DNA of 64,000 nt from Listeria cossartiae subsp. cossartiae (GCF_014224155.1 NZ_JAASUI010000001.1:434001-498000), one strand, 5' to 3'; counted from the first letter of the stretch, positions 7,474 to 15,716 are shown. Notes: a model not told the origin generated them from the letters alone. Numbers and translations: made by a program.

Positions 7474-8289
7474 TTATCTATTTTCTGCTTTATTATAAGC
7501 ACCATGCCAAACAGGACCGATGAATTCGTTTAATGCGAATCCACCTTTGATAGCTGCAGTGACAAAATCTTTTGCTTTTGCAACTGCTTCTTCTACAGTT
7601 AAACCTTTTGCAAGACCAGCTGTGATTGCTGCTGCGAAAGTACAACCAGCGCCGTGATTGTGGCTTGGGGAAATTTTTTCTACTTCATAAATCGTGAATT
7701 CTTTGCCATCGTAAAGTAGGTCGATTGCTTTGTCGCTTTCTAGGGCTTTTCCGCCTTTGATAACAACGTATTTAGCGCCTAGTTCGATGATTTTTTTCGC
7801 TGCTGCTTTCATATCGTCTAATGTAGTTAATTTGCCAAGACCGGATAATTGGCCGGCTTCGAATAGGTTTGGCGTTGTGATTGTTGCTTTTGGTAGTAAT
7901 AAGTCGCGGATTGCTTCAGCGTTTTCCGGTTGGATTAGTTCGTCTTCGCCTTTACAAACCATAACTGGGTCGATAACGACATTTTTTAAATCGTATTTGT
8001 CGATTGCTTCGCGGGTTGCTTTAATGATCTCAATCGAACCAAGCATGCCTGTTTTCATTGCGTCAACTGGGCCGCCAGAAAGGATTGTTTTTAGTTGTTC
8101 GCGAACAAGTTGCGCGTCAATTGGAGTAACGCCGTGTGCCCAGTTGTTGTCTGGGTCCATTGTTACGATAGTTGTGATGGCGCTAAAACCGTAAGTGCCG
8201 TACTCTTCAAATGTTTTTAAATCGGCTTGTAGACCAGCGCCGCCACTTGAATCAGATCCTGCAATAGTTAATGTTTTTTTGATTGTCAT
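7474..8289 (-). CDS. thiD: Hydroxymethylpyrimidine/phosphomethylpyrimidine kinase (ThiD/PdxK type)
   Basis: 271 residues, ribokinase-like fold. The N-terminal AGSDSSGGAGLQADLKTF substrate loop, the DPVMVCKG strand, TPNLFEAGQLSG, and the anion hole HNHGAGCTFAAAI with the catalytic Asp region are all present. The enzyme phosphorylates HMP and HMP-P in thiamine synthesis; Firmicute members of this clade can also phosphorylate pyridoxal, and the sequence does not decide. The start is preceded by TTTAGGAGGAAAC. The gene sits 26 bp downstream of the HAD gene on the same strand, probably one unit. Confidence 0.9.
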   Translation of the reverse strand: MTIKKTLTIAGSDSSGGAGLQADLKTFEEYGTYGFSAITTIVTMDPDNNWAHGVTPIDAQLVREQLKTILSGGPVDAMKTGMLGSIEIIKATREAIDKYDLKNVVIDPVMVCKGEDELIQPENAEAIRDLLLPKATITTPNLFEAGQLSGLGKLTTLDDMKAAAKKIIELGAKYVVIKGGKALESDKAIDLLYDGKEFTIYEVEKISPSHNHGAGCTFAAAITAGLAKGLTVEEAVAKAKDFVTAAIKGGFALNEFIGPVWHGAYNKAENR

Positions 8290-8315
8290 TCGTGTTTCCT
8301 CCTAAAAAATAAACT

Positions 8316-9182
8316 TTAGTCATTTGTTTCTAACATTTTATAAATGGCTGCTGCAACGCCGTGTTCATCATTGGAAAGTGTAACGTGTTTTGCTAGGTCT
8401 TTGACTTCTTCTTCGCCGTTCCCCATGGCCACACTATAACCAGCCATTTTTAGCATTGAAATATCATTCATATTATCTCCAATTGCAAACGTTTCATCAA
8501 GTGTTACGCCTAATTTTTCTACATAATATTGTAAGGAAATACCTTTTTGCGCCTCGCGGTGGGTGATTTCAATATTATCGGAAAAAGAAGAAGTGACAGA
8601 TAGCTCAGAATCTTTTTCAAGTTTTTGTTTGGCTTTTGCAAGCACGTCTTTATCAGAAGAGAAGGAGATGAATTTTAGAATAGTTAAATCTTTATTGCCT
8701 AAAATGCGCTCTACATCTGGAATTTCGTGGACGTCTTTGGATTCAAAACGTTCTTCCACTTTGTCCATAATGGTTTCTGCTGGAACATCTGGGTGGATGC
8801 GTTTGTGCATTTCAATCATAAATTCTTTGCCACGGGCTTTGTCTGTTGTGATTGGGCCCATGTCCGTGAAAAATTCGGTATACATTCCTAGTTCAGTCAG
8901 GGTGTTATAAGTGTTGCGCGCTAAGTTTTTATCAATCGGATGTTGTAAAATAATTTTGCCATGTTCGTCACGAATTTCAGCACCATTCATGCAAATTGCC
9001 GGTGCGTATAAATTGGCTTTATTAATTAACCCCATCGCATCGTCATACATACGTCCGGTACAAAGAACGAAATGAATTCCTTTGGCGCGGGCTTTTTCGA
9101 TTGCCTCGACGTTTTCTTGTGCAATCTCGATATCAGAGTTAAGTAGTGTGCCATCCATGTCTGAAGCAATAACTTTAATCAT
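8316..9182 (-). CDS. Cof-type HAD hydrolase
   Basis: 288 residues. HAD motif I is DMDGTLL (residues 8-14), motif II LCTGRM, motif III a conserved Lys in the cap-to-core return, and motif IV GDNMNDISML. The large inserted cap (type IIB) is typical of Cof/YwpJ sugar-phosphate or cofactor phosphatases. The start is preceded by GGGGAGGAA. Upstream of thiD; a link with pyrimidine or pyridoxal phosphate metabolism is possible but only inferred. Confidence 0.88.
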   Translation of the reverse strand: MIKVIASDMDGTLLNSDIEIAQENVEAIEKARAKGIHFVLCTGRMYDDAMGLINKANLYAPAICMNGAEIRDEHGKIILQHPIDKNLARNTYNTLTELGMYTEFFTDMGPITTDKARGKEFMIEMHKRIHPDVPAETIMDKVEERFESKDVHEIPDVERILGNKDLTILKFISFSSDKDVLAKAKQKLEKDSELSVTSSFSDNIEITHREAQKGISLQYYVEKLGVTLDETFAIGDNMNDISMLKMAGYSVAMGNGEEEVKDLAKHVTLSNDEHGVAAAIYKMLETND

Positions 9183-9315
9183 AATATTAAATTCCTCCCC
9201 AATTTTACCTACTTCACTAGAATATCATTTTTTTAAGAAAAATGCACAAAAGGTAGCTGCGCGTAGTTTTTTGGCTGGTGCGATTACTTTACTATATTTA
9301 TGTGAGTCATTTGGT

Positions 9316-9321
9316 TATAAT
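9316..9321 (+). promoter_or_regulatory. Candidate -10 of the maa operon
   Basis: Perfect TATAAT 35 bp before the acetyltransferase ATG; the -35 region is poor. It lies inside the 5' extension of the open frame, supporting the internal start at 9356. Confidence 0.4.
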
Positions 9322-9355
9322 GAATAAGAATAAAACGTGGATAGGATGTGTCAGG

Positions 9356-9919
9356 ATGAAAACAGAACTAGAAAAGATGATTGCAGGAGAAATGTATGAT
9401 CCTAGCGACAGAGAGCTTGCACACGGAAGAAATCGTGCGCGTAAGTTCTGCAGAGAGATTAACGATACAATGGATTCAGCGTCTCGTTCCAGTGTGTTAA
9501 AACGTCTTTTTGGTGGCACAAAAGAAAATGTTTATGTCGAACCAGATTTTCGTGTTGATTATGGTTCTAATATTTATGTTGGCGAGAATTTTTATGCTAA
9601 TTTTGATTGTGTGATTTTAGATGTGTGTGAAGTACATATTGGGGATAACTGCATGATGGCGCCGGGGGTTCATATTTATACGGCGACGCATCCGCTTGAT
9701 CCGGTGGAACGCAATAGCGGCTTAGAGCTTGGTAAACCAGTCGAAATTGGTGATAATGTCTGGATTGGCGGACGAGCAATCATTAACCCGGGCGTAAAAC
9801 TTGGAAATAATGTTGTCGTTGCCTCAGGAGCAGTTGTAACGAAAAGTTTCCCGGATAATGTCGTTGTTGCTGGTAACCCAGCGCGCGTTATTAAAACAAT
9901 TGAGGTTGAGGAAAAATGA
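9356..9919 (+). CDS. maa: Maltose O-acetyltransferase (left-handed beta-helix)
   Basis: 187 residues from the ATG at 9356 ([12 protein letters not shown]). The N-terminal Mac domain ([19 protein letters not shown]) is followed by hexapeptide repeats, the active-site block TATHPLD, and the C-terminal [19 protein letters not shown]...GNPARVIK typical of maltose/galactoside acetyltransferases. It transfers acetyl from acetyl-CoA to a sugar hydroxyl; the natural substrate is uncertain. Its stop overlaps the next ATG (ATGA), so it is coupled to the YwdI-like gene. Confidence 0.9.
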   Translation: MKTELEKMIAGEMYDPSDRELAHGRNRARKFCREINDTMDSASRSSVLKRLFGGTKENVYVEPDFRVDYGSNIYVGENFYANFDCVILDVCEVHIGDNCMMAPGVHIYTATHPLDPVERNSGLELGKPVEIGDNVWIGGRAIINPGVKLGNNVVVASGAVVTKSFPDNVVVAGNPARVIKTIEVEEK

Positions 9920-10179
9920 TTATTTCAGATTCAAAGATTTTTGAACAAATGGAAAGTGAATTAGCGAAAGCAAAAGCGGCGACAACAAAAGCGAGCCAAG
10001 ATAAGCATTTGCATGGCTTGATGTTGCTTGTTCAACTTGCGAAAACGGGCGATGAGAGAAGTGCGGAAGTAGAACCGATCTCTATTCCAGTAGCCGAGCC
10101 AGCACAGATTGCAAGTATGGACGGCAAGAAAATAGAGTTAGAAGATGGCGCGAATGGAGATTCGTTGCTTGATTTTTAG
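9916..10179 (+). CDS. YwdI-like small protein (DUF5327)
   Basis: 87 residues, starting in a 4-base overlap with maa. N-terminal helix ([20 protein letters not shown]) with a conserved [12 protein letters not shown], then an acidic, probably disordered tail ending SLLDF. The order of this gene followed by a DUF423 gene matches ywdI-ywdK of Bacillus, which supports the family call. Function unknown. Confidence 0.65.
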   Translation: MIISDSKIFEQMESELAKAKAATTKASQDKHLHGLMLLVQLAKTGDERSAEVEPISIPVAEPAQIASMDGKKIELEDGANGDSLLDF

Positions 10180-10188
10180 GGGGTAACT

Positions 10189-10566
10189 ATGAGAAAAACG
10201 ATTATTACTGGAGCCATTTTCGCGGGGCTGGCAGTTTTACTGGGGGCTTTTGGGGCGCATGCTTTAAAAGATATGCTCGGAAGTTATGCAAGTACTTGGG
10301 AAACCGGCGTTCAGTATCAAATGTTTCACGCAGGTGGCATTTTGGTAGTGGGATTATTAATGGAAAAACAAGCTAGTCGACTTTACACGTGGGCAGCGAT
10401 TTTATTTTCGGTCGGAATTGTCTTTTTCTCCGGCAGTTTGTATGTTTTAAGTATTTCCAAAGTGGCCGTTTTAGGTGCGATTACGCCTATCGGTGGCGTT
10501 TGTTTTGTCGTTGGTTGGTTCTTGCTTATTTTAGGTGTAGCAAGAAGAACGACGAGCAGATACTAA
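10189..10566 (+). CDS. DUF423 family membrane protein (YwdK-like)
   Basis: 125 residues, four hydrophobic segments. The N-terminal GAIFAGLAVLLGAFGAHALK and YQMFHAGGILVVGL are diagnostic of DUF423. It starts 9 bp after the YwdI-like gene behind GGGGGTAACT and ends at a terminator, closing a three-gene unit. The role is unknown in the family. Confidence 0.85.
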   Translation: MRKTIITGAIFAGLAVLLGAFGAHALKDMLGSYASTWETGVQYQMFHAGGILVVGLLMEKQASRLYTWAAILFSVGIVFFSGSLYVLSISKVAVLGAITPIGGVCFVVGWFLLILGVARRTTSRY

Positions 10567-10573
10567 TGAAAGA

Positions 10574-10622
10574 ATAATCGTCTTTTCGCGCTTATTTAAG
10601 TGGAAAGACGATTGTTTTTTCT
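10574..10622 (+). terminator. Rho-independent terminator
   Basis: Stem AATCGTCTTTTC...GGAAAGACGATT followed by TTGTTTTTTC; it ends the maa unit and precedes the ABC promoter. Confidence 0.8.
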
Positions 10623-10645
10623 TATTGGCAAATAAGTGCTAAAAT
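10618..10645 (+). promoter_or_regulatory. Promoter of the ABC exporter genes
   Basis: Extended -10 TGCTAAAAT (10637-10645) with a T-rich -35 candidate (TTTCTT, 16 bp spacer), 36 bp before the ABC ATPase start. Confidence 0.45.
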
Positions 10646-10680
10646 AAAGGAATCATAATTTATAAGGAGACAGCAATTAC

Positions 10681-11616
10681 ATGACTTATGCACTTGAAAT
10701 AAAAGGGTTAAGAAAAATTTATTCCACTGGGGTCGAAGCATTACGCGGTGTGGATTTGACGGTAGAGGAAGGGGATTTTTATGCGTTGCTTGGTCCTAAT
10801 GGCGCTGGGAAATCAACGACTATCGGGATTATCACGTCGCTTGTTAATAAAACTTCTGGTCAAGTGAGCGTATTTGGTTACGATCTGGATACAGATATCG
10901 TTCGGGCAAAACAGCAAATCGGTCTTGTTCCGCAAGAATTCAACTTTAATCCATTCGAAACGGTTCAACAAATTGTTGTGAACCAAGCTGGATACTACGG
11001 TGTTTCTCGGAAGGAAGCTATCAAACGTAGTGAAAAATATTTAAAGCAATCGAACTTGTGGGAGAAACGTAATGAACGTGCGCGGATGCTCTCAGGCGGG
11101 ATGAAACGCCGCTTGATGATTGCGCGTGCTCTAATGCATGAACCTAAGTTGCTCATTTTAGATGAACCGACTGCTGGGGTGGATATTGAGCTTAGACGCG
11201 AGATGTGGACGTTTTTAAGAGAGTTGAATGAAGGTGGTACGACGATTATTTTGACGACGCATTATTTAGAAGAAGCGGAGATGCTCTGTCGTAATATCGG
11301 AATTATTCAATCTGGGGAGTTGATTGAAAATACCAGCATGAAATCACTACTTTCTAAATTGCAATTCGAAACGTTTATTTTTGATTTAGAGCCGTATGAA
11401 GGATCTTTTGAAATTACGGGTTACAATCATGTGTTTGAAGATAAGCAAACCTTGTCGGTGGAAGTCGAACGAAATCAAGGGGTTAATCACATCTTTGAAC
11501 AATTAAGTGAGCATGGGATAAAAGTACTTTCAATGCGCAATAAATCTAATCGACTCGAAGAACTATTTTTGAAAATTACCGAAGAAAAACATCAAGTGGG
11601 GGAGAAACATGTTTAA
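10681..11616 (+). CDS. ABC transporter ATP-binding protein (ABC-2 type exporter)
   Basis: 311 residues. Walker A GPNGAGKST at 38-46, signature LSGGMKRR at ~137, Walker B LLILDEPTAGVD, and switch H in ILTTHYLEEAEML. The ~80-residue C-terminal domain after the ATPase core is typical of DrrA/CcmA-like exporters of drugs, polysaccharides or lipids. The ATG is preceded by TAAGGAGACAG. It overlaps the permease gene by 8 bp. The substrate is unknown. Confidence 0.9.
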   Translation: MTYALEIKGLRKIYSTGVEALRGVDLTVEEGDFYALLGPNGAGKSTTIGIITSLVNKTSGQVSVFGYDLDTDIVRAKQQIGLVPQEFNFNPFETVQQIVVNQAGYYGVSRKEAIKRSEKYLKQSNLWEKRNERARMLSGGMKRRLMIARALMHEPKLLILDEPTAGVDIELRREMWTFLRELNEGGTTIILTTHYLEEAEMLCRNIGIIQSGELIENTSMKSLLSKLQFETFIFDLEPYEGSFEITGYNHVFEDKQTLSVEVERNQGVNHIFEQLSEHGIKVLSMRNKSNRLEELFLKITEEKHQVGEKHV

Positions 11617-12379
11617 TCTATATTTTACCGCGTTAAAAAGTCTGGCGGCGAAAGAAACCAATCGTTATATGCGAATTTGGGTTCAGACGTTAGTGCCACC
11701 AGTAATCACGACTTCGCTTTACTTTATTATTTTTGGGAAAATGATTGGTAGCCGCATTGGCGATATGAACGGCTTTTCCTATATGGAATACATTGTGCCC
11801 GGTCTGATTATGATGTCCGTTATTACGAGTTCTTATGCCAATGTGTCATCTTCGTTTTTCTCGCAAAAGTTTCAGAAGAATATTGAGGAAATTCTCGTTG
11901 CGCCAGTGCCAACGCATATTATTATTTGGGGCTTTTTAATTGGCGGGATTGGTAGAAGTATTCTAGTCGGCGCGCTTGTTACTCTTATTTCGATGGTATT
12001 TGTGCCGTTACACATCCACTCATGGTCGATTGGGATTATTACCTTTTTAATGACGGCGATTTTATTTTCACTCGCGGGACTTATTAACGGGATTTTCGCT
12101 AGATCATTTGACGATGTATCGATTGTACCGACCTTTGTGTTACAACCGCTAACCTATTTAGGTGGCGTGTTTTATGCGATTTCAATGCTACCACCAATTT
12201 GGCAAGCTATTTCTAAAGTGAATCCGATTGTCTATATGATTTCTGGATTCCGCTACGGCTTCTTAGGTGTTAGTGATGTGCCGGTAGCCGTTTCGCTGTC
12301 GATTCTTGTGTTATTTATCGTCGTGCTTTATTCGGTTTGTTGGTATTTGATTAGTAAAGGTCGCGGACTTAGAAGTTAA
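11609..12379 (+). CDS. ABC-2 type permease
   Basis: 256 residues, six hydrophobic segments, with the ABC-2 signature around EEILVAPVPTHIIIWGFLIGG and the C-terminal WQAISKVNPIVYMISGFRYGFLGV. Partner of the ATPase upstream (8 bp overlap), forming a half-size two-gene exporter. Ends at a terminator. Confidence 0.9.
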   Translation: MFNLYFTALKSLAAKETNRYMRIWVQTLVPPVITTSLYFIIFGKMIGSRIGDMNGFSYMEYIVPGLIMMSVITSSYANVSSSFFSQKFQKNIEEILVAPVPTHIIIWGFLIGGIGRSILVGALVTLISMVFVPLHIHSWSIGIITFLMTAILFSLAGLINGIFARSFDDVSIVPTFVLQPLTYLGGVFYAISMLPPIWQAISKVNPIVYMISGFRYGFLGVSDVPVAVSLSILVLFIVVLYSVCWYLISKGRGLRS

Positions 12380-12388
12380 TAGGAATTT

Positions 12389-12423
12389 TTGAAAAGAGAG
12401 CGGGTTGCCGTTCTCTTTTTTTC
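12389..12423 (+). terminator. Rho-independent terminator
   Basis: Stem AAAAGAGAGCGG/CCGTTCTCTTTT and T-run after the permease gene. Confidence 0.85.
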
Positions 12424-12460
12424 ATGTTTACTACAATTCTTTTTCAATTCGATGTTAGAC

Positions 12461-12485
12461 GTTTTAGCGTAAAACACGAGGGAAA
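12461..12485 (+). promoter_or_regulatory. Sigma-B promoter of the SDR operon
   Basis: GTTT, a 15-base spacer, then GGGAAA, followed 26 bp later by the small TM gene. This matches the general-stress sigma-B consensus (GTTT-N13-15-GGGTAT/GGGAAA). From memory, the SDR gene here (lmo0669 in EGD-e) is a well known sigma-B target. Confidence 0.8.
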
Positions 12486-12510
12486 ACATAAAGTATTGAG
12501 GGGGATGAAC

Positions 12511-12627
12511 ATGGGGAATAAAAAAGTGAAGCGAAAACTTGGCGCTAATATTTGGTGGATCCTTATATTAGCTATTTTAATTATTTTCGTAGCCTATTTA
12601 GTCATGGGTTACGTCGCAAAAATATAG
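12511..12627 (+). CDS. 38-residue single-pass membrane peptide
   Basis: MGNKKVKRKLG then a single hydrophobic segment WWILILAILIIFVAYLVMG. The Shine-Dalgarno GAGGGGG sits 6 bp before the ATG at 12511; the ATG at 12505 is too close to it. The longer open frame upstream crosses the sigma-B promoter and is not credible. First gene of the sigma-B unit, 11 bp before the SDR gene. Function unknown; a stress-induced membrane peptide by context. Confidence 0.65.
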   Translation: MGNKKVKRKLGANIWWILILAILIIFVAYLVMGYVAKI

Positions 12628-12638
12628 GAGGTTTTATG

Positions 12639-13520
12639 ATGAATAAAGAAAATCCATTAAACAAATATCATACAGGGAAATTTGAAAAGCAACGGCAAGA
12701 TTACCCTGGTTTGCAAAGTAAAATGACGCCTGTTCCAGATACGGGTGAGTCGAGCTATCAAGGTGCGAATAAATTAACGGGGAAAAAGGCTTTTGTTACA
12801 GGTGGCGATTCCGGGATTGGGCGAGCTGCTGTTATTGCTTATGCGAGAGAAGGCGCCGATGTGGCGATTAACTATCATCCAGATGAAGAGGTTGACGCGC
12901 AAGAAGTGAAAAAAATTGTGGAAGAAGCTGGGCAAAAATGTATCTTATTGCCAGGCGATTTACGTAAGGAAGGTTTCGCGCAAGAAGTAGTGAAAAAAGC
13001 ATACAACGAGTTGGGTGGATTAGATATTCTTGTACTCAATGCAGGTTTACAACAGTATCAATTCGATATCCAAAAACTCCCAGCGGAACAATTGCGCGAT
13101 ACGTTTGAAGTGAATGTATTTTCGGTAGTTTTTGCCATTCAAGAAGCACTCAATTACTTAAAAGCAGGCGCGAGCATTATTTTAACTTCCTCCATTCAAG
13201 GTGTTAAACCGAGCGCGCACTTGGTTGATTACGCGATGACAAAAAGTAGTTTGATTTCATTAACGAAAAGTTTAGCTGCACAACTAGGTGAAAAAGGTAT
13301 TCGAATTAATGCAGTTGCACCAGGACCAATTTGGACCCCACTTCAAATCTCTGGCGGTCAGCCACAAGAAAGCATTCCAGAATTCGGTCAAAACCAACCA
13401 TTAGGACGAGCAGGGCAACCCGCAGAACTCGCGAGCGCTTATGTGTTGCTAGCATCAGATAAGGCAAGTTACACAACTGGCCAAGTATATGGAATCACGG
13501 GTGGAGCCCCAATTAACTAA
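12639..13520 (+). CDS. SDR-family oxidoreductase, general stress type
   Basis: 293 residues. I prefer the second of two adjacent ATGs (12636/12639), 7 bp after AGGAGG. NAD(P)-binding TGGDSGIG is at residues ~54-61, NAG in LNAGLQ, catalytic Ser in ILTSSIQG, and YAMTK (Tyr198, Lys202). The ~45-residue N-terminal extension (PLNKYHTGKF...PGLQSKMTPVPD) is shared with Bacillus stress SDRs such as YhdF/YdaD. Sigma-B promoter upstream. The substrate is unknown. Confidence 0.88.
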   Translation: MNKENPLNKYHTGKFEKQRQDYPGLQSKMTPVPDTGESSYQGANKLTGKKAFVTGGDSGIGRAAVIAYAREGADVAINYHPDEEVDAQEVKKIVEEAGQKCILLPGDLRKEGFAQEVVKKAYNELGGLDILVLNAGLQQYQFDIQKLPAEQLRDTFEVNVFSVVFAIQEALNYLKAGASIILTSSIQGVKPSAHLVDYAMTKSSLISLTKSLAAQLGEKGIRINAVAPGPIWTPLQISGGQPQESIPEFGQNQPLGRAGQPAELASAYVLLASDKASYTTGQVYGITGGAPIN

Positions 13521-13538
13521 AAAACGAGGTGGAAAGCT

Positions 13539-13712
13539 ATGCCATGGACCAAAAATAATTACCCGGATTCTTGGAAAAATCTAAGAAAAACGGAACGCGA
13601 AAAGGCGATCGAAATCGGCAATGCATTATTGAAGGATGGCTATTCAGAAAACCGTGCCATTCCTATTGCGACCTCGAAGGCGGAAGAATGGTATAAAAAT
13701 CATAAAGAATAG
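13539..13712 (+). CDS. YdaT-like small stress protein
   Basis: 57 residues: MPWTKNNYPDSWKNL, then EKAIEIGNALLKDGYSENRA and IPIATSKAEEWYK. This matches the N-terminal half of Bacillus general-stress protein YdaT; the C-terminal half of that protein is absent. The start is behind AACGAGGTGGAAAGCT, 18 bp after the SDR gene, so it is third in the sigma-B operon. Soluble; function unknown. Confidence 0.75.
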   Translation: MPWTKNNYPDSWKNLRKTEREKAIEIGNALLKDGYSENRAIPIATSKAEEWYKNHKE

Positions 13713-13718
13713 TAGGCT

Positions 13719-13764
13719 GAAAAAGCGCACTTGGGATGAAATATTTTCCGGGTGCGTTTTTTGT
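13719..13764 (+). terminator. Probable terminator of the sigma-B operon
   Basis: Imperfect stem AAAAAGCGCAC...GGGTGCGTTTTTT followed by TTG; a long loop makes it weaker than its neighbours. Confidence 0.55.
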
Positions 13765-13840
13765 AATCGTTTATAGTATAGGGGGGGATTTCTGTTGCAT
13801 TTTAGTTAAATTCGTCATCTAATTTTAATACAAAAAAAGG

Positions 13841-13864
13841 GTTTGGATTGCGGGAGACGGGTAT
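13841..13864 (+). promoter_or_regulatory. Orphan sigma-B promoter
   Basis: A perfect sigma-B match: GTTT, 14-base spacer, GGGTAT. No credible plus-strand gene follows; the next ~650 bp hold only an 11-codon ORF and a gene on the other strand. Either the original target was lost with the insertion that begins here, or it makes a non-coding or antisense RNA. Confidence 0.65.
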
Positions 13865-13964
13865 TATATAACCATAAGCAATGACAATGCCATTACTTTT
13901 TCTCCCTTTTTTGTAGTGGGTTGTCTTACTTACCTTAAACTCCCTTTTATACTTTTAGCGGTTG

Positions 13965-14252
13965 TTAGCAGCCACTAGGAGTATTTTTTTGCGCAAAAAT
14001 TGAATTATCCCTAACCCTGCCTCTAATTTCACGCGAATTTTCGACATCTGCTATGATTTTGGATATATCTTTTTCATTTGAAATGAATAGAGAGATAATA
14101 ACATGTGTGAGAACTCCAATTATACTTATTCCCAGAAGAATTAGTTTACCTGCAATGATTCTTCCGTATGGAGCTTGTGATACTACCCCCATATCACCTA
14201 GAGCGAGGAAATCGACCTCATAAACAACGATTTTAAATAAGAACGTAATCAT
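13965..14252 (-). CDS. Small membrane protein, possibly decayed
   Basis: 95 residues if started at the ATG at 14252; the frame is also open to a TTG at 14300. Hydrophobic segments are MITFLFKIVVYEV and KLILLGISIIGVLTHVIISLFI, followed by a charged tail. The only good Shine-Dalgarno (AAAAGGAG) points to an ATG at 14264 that reads ATG CCA TTT TGA, out of frame with this ORF, which suggests a small indel near the start. Family not recognised. Lies at the left end of the accessory insertion. Confidence 0.35.
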   Translation of the reverse strand: MITFLFKIVVYEVDFLALGDMGVVSQAPYGRIIAGKLILLGISIIGVLTHVIISLFISNEKDISKIIADVENSREIRGRVRDNSIFAQKNTPSGC

Positions 14253-14498
14253 GTCAAAATGGCATTTAAAAACTCCTTTTGTAACTACATAAATATTCAA
14301 CCATTTAGATTAGCTAATTTAAATCAAACCACTACGAAAGAATTCATCCATTATATTTTAGAGTTTTACTTTCAGTTTGATATCCTCTTTCATGATGAAT
14401 GGACCAACCTCAAGGAAGACATTACTTATTTCCTTTATCTATTATGTATTAAATATCGTAAAAGTTCTATCACATGCTAATCAAGAGAGGTATACCAC

Positions 14499-14672
14499 GT
14501 GTATGCCATAGGTCAAGGGAAAGATAGAAAACCTATGATTATAGATAATCGCACTTGATCTGTTTACCCAGAGAAATGCCCAGCAAAGTCCACCAAATTG
14601 GATGGGAAACGCTTATACCATTTAGACGGAATTTATTTAAAGCCCGTGCAAGTAAAAGAATGCCACCTTTAA
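14499..14672 (+). pseudogene. Phage gene remnant with internal stop
   Basis: One frame reads sensibly through two blocks, YAIGQGKDRKPMIIDNRT and VYPEKCPAKSTKLDGKRLYH...PVQVKECHL, split by a TGA at 14556. It has no good start. Its end overlaps the next phage-like ORF, the tight packing usual in phage early regions. Family not recognised. Confidence 0.35.
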
Positions 14673-14863
14673 CAAAAGAAGCGCTCACTATGCAAAACCT
14701 ATTTGATTCTATGGGTTATTACCCAACACCACAAAATCGACTAAACGAAATGAAAGCATCATTGCTATACACAGAGTATTTAACACAAGAAGAGCTTGAT
14801 GCAAAATCACCTGAAGAGATTGAACAAATATATCATCAAATGAGATTGGAGCGGGATAGTTAA
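14660..14863 (+). CDS. Small phage-type protein
   Basis: 67 residues from the ATG at 14660 (MPPLTKEALTMQNLF); an alternative ATG lies at 14690. The sequence before 14660 in this frame is the shadow of the remnant upstream. Soluble, acidic, helical C-terminus (LYTEYLTQEELDAKSPEEIEQ reduced to key residues YLTQEELD...PEEIEQIYHQM). It overlaps the next gene by one base (the A of its stop is the A of the next ATG). No function recognised. Confidence 0.45.
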   Translation: MPPLTKEALTMQNLFDSMGYYPTPQNRLNEMKASLLYTEYLTQEELDAKSPEEIEQIYHQMRLERDS

Positions 14864-15045
14864 TGGAATTCGTTCATCAAACAGAAACCAAGGTATTTGC
14901 GGTTTGTAGTAAGTGTGAGCAAAAAAGTTGGATTGGGACTAATCTATCTTATAATTGCCGAGTGTCTGTTGCAGAAAAGTTTGGATTTCGGCGGGAGGGT
15001 GATAATCTCTACTGTAGTAAATGCATTAATAAAGCGGGATGTTAG
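14863..15045 (+). CDS. Small zinc-ribbon protein, phage type
   Basis: 60 residues with two CxxC knuckles (VCSKCEQKSW and YCSKCINK) about 35 residues apart, plus a lone Cys between them, so probably a zinc ribbon. Start coupled to the preceding ORF. Such proteins are common in Listeria and other Firmicute prophage early regions; the role is unknown. Confidence 0.5.
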   Translation: MEFVHQTETKVFAVCSKCEQKSWIGTNLSYNCRVSVAEKFGFRREGDNLYCSKCINKAGC

Positions 15046-15048
15046 AAA

Positions 15049-15090
15049 GTGAAATTTTTAGATTTATTTGCAGAGAAGATTAACTGTTAA
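15049..15090 (+). pseudogene. Truncated start of a C5-cytosine methyltransferase gene
   Basis: GTG then KFLDLFA, the invariant opening of C5-DNA methyltransferases (motif I, KFLDLFAGIGGF), which breaks off into EKINC and a stop. Everything after motif I is missing, consistent with a deletion joint at about 15073. Only seven residues support it. Confidence 0.4.
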
Positions 15091-15141
15091 AAGGAATTTC
15101 ACGTCATTGTTTTAATCTATATTTGGAATTTATAATTGAAG

Positions 15142-15660
15142 TTAAAAATTTCTTCTATGTAATCTATTAGAAATTTTTTCGATAATAGTACAAATAATAG
15201 AGAAAGCTGTTATAAATACACCTATAAAAAGAAAAAATTCTGCTGTTTTATCCAAGTCATCATAATGGGTTTTATATGCATTAAAAGTATAAAGAGAAGT
15301 ATATCTACAGAATAGAAAAATAGAATAACCAAGTGTAGATAAAAATAAACAGTATGATAAAAGTTTTAATCCAAGTGCTCTGAAATCAAATGATATTAAA
15401 CTTTCATCTATAAATAAGAAAATTATAGTAGTTACTACTATAAAACCAATCAGGACAAAAAAGTAAAGCTGAGTACTAACATTGGGGATAAAATCAATAG
15501 ACTTTATGAAAGAAGGCATTAAAGATATTATAAATGATGTAACTGCTTTTATACTCTCTGGAATAAATAAAAGTGAAAGCCAGAAAATAATATTTAGTAT
15601 AACCCAATAATCTATGTATTTTGGAATGAATTTAAGTAACAGTAAATCTTTTATGCTCAT
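15142..15660 (-). CDS. Four-TM membrane protein of unknown function
   Basis: 172 residues from the ATG at 15660 (TTTAGGAGG 9 bp upstream); the longer frame is discarded. Four hydrophobic segments (YWVILNIIFWLSLLFIP, LYFFVLIGFIVVTTIIFLF, LLSYCLFLSTLGYSIFLF, FFLFIGVFITAFSIICTII) and a basic tail KISNRLHRRNF. Very AT-rich and oriented against the phage remnants around it, so probably a separate cargo (moron) gene. Family not recognised. Confidence 0.6.
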   Translation of the reverse strand: MSIKDLLLLKFIPKYIDYWVILNIIFWLSLLFIPESIKAVTSFIISLMPSFIKSIDFIPNVSTQLYFFVLIGFIVVTTIIFLFIDESLISFDFRALGLKLLSYCLFLSTLGYSIFLFCRYTSLYTFNAYKTHYDDLDKTAEFFLFIGVFITAFSIICTIIEKISNRLHRRNF

Positions 15661-15680
15661 TAGATGTATCCTCCTAAATA

Positions 15681-15716
15681 AAAAAGCCAGAGCGTTTGCC
15701 CTAGCCACAATCAATT
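15681..15716 (-). terminator. Possible hairpin upstream of the four-TM gene
   Basis: On the minus strand GGCTAGGGC/GCTCTGGCT pair with several G-U wobbles and run into TTTTTT. It could attenuate or terminate transcription arriving from the right. Confidence 0.35.

Noticed and set aside
10625..10645. TTGGCA as a -35 for the ABC exporter promoter
   Set aside because: The spacer to the TAAAAT is only 9 bp; the extended -10 with a more distant -35 is preferred.
13769..13783. GTTT...GGG as a second sigma-B promoter
   Set aside because: The spacer is only about 8 bp, too short; the site at 13841 fits the consensus.
14259..14480. 73-codon plus-strand ORF
   Set aside because: No start context or ribosome site; low-complexity AT-rich translation next to the opposite-strand gene start.
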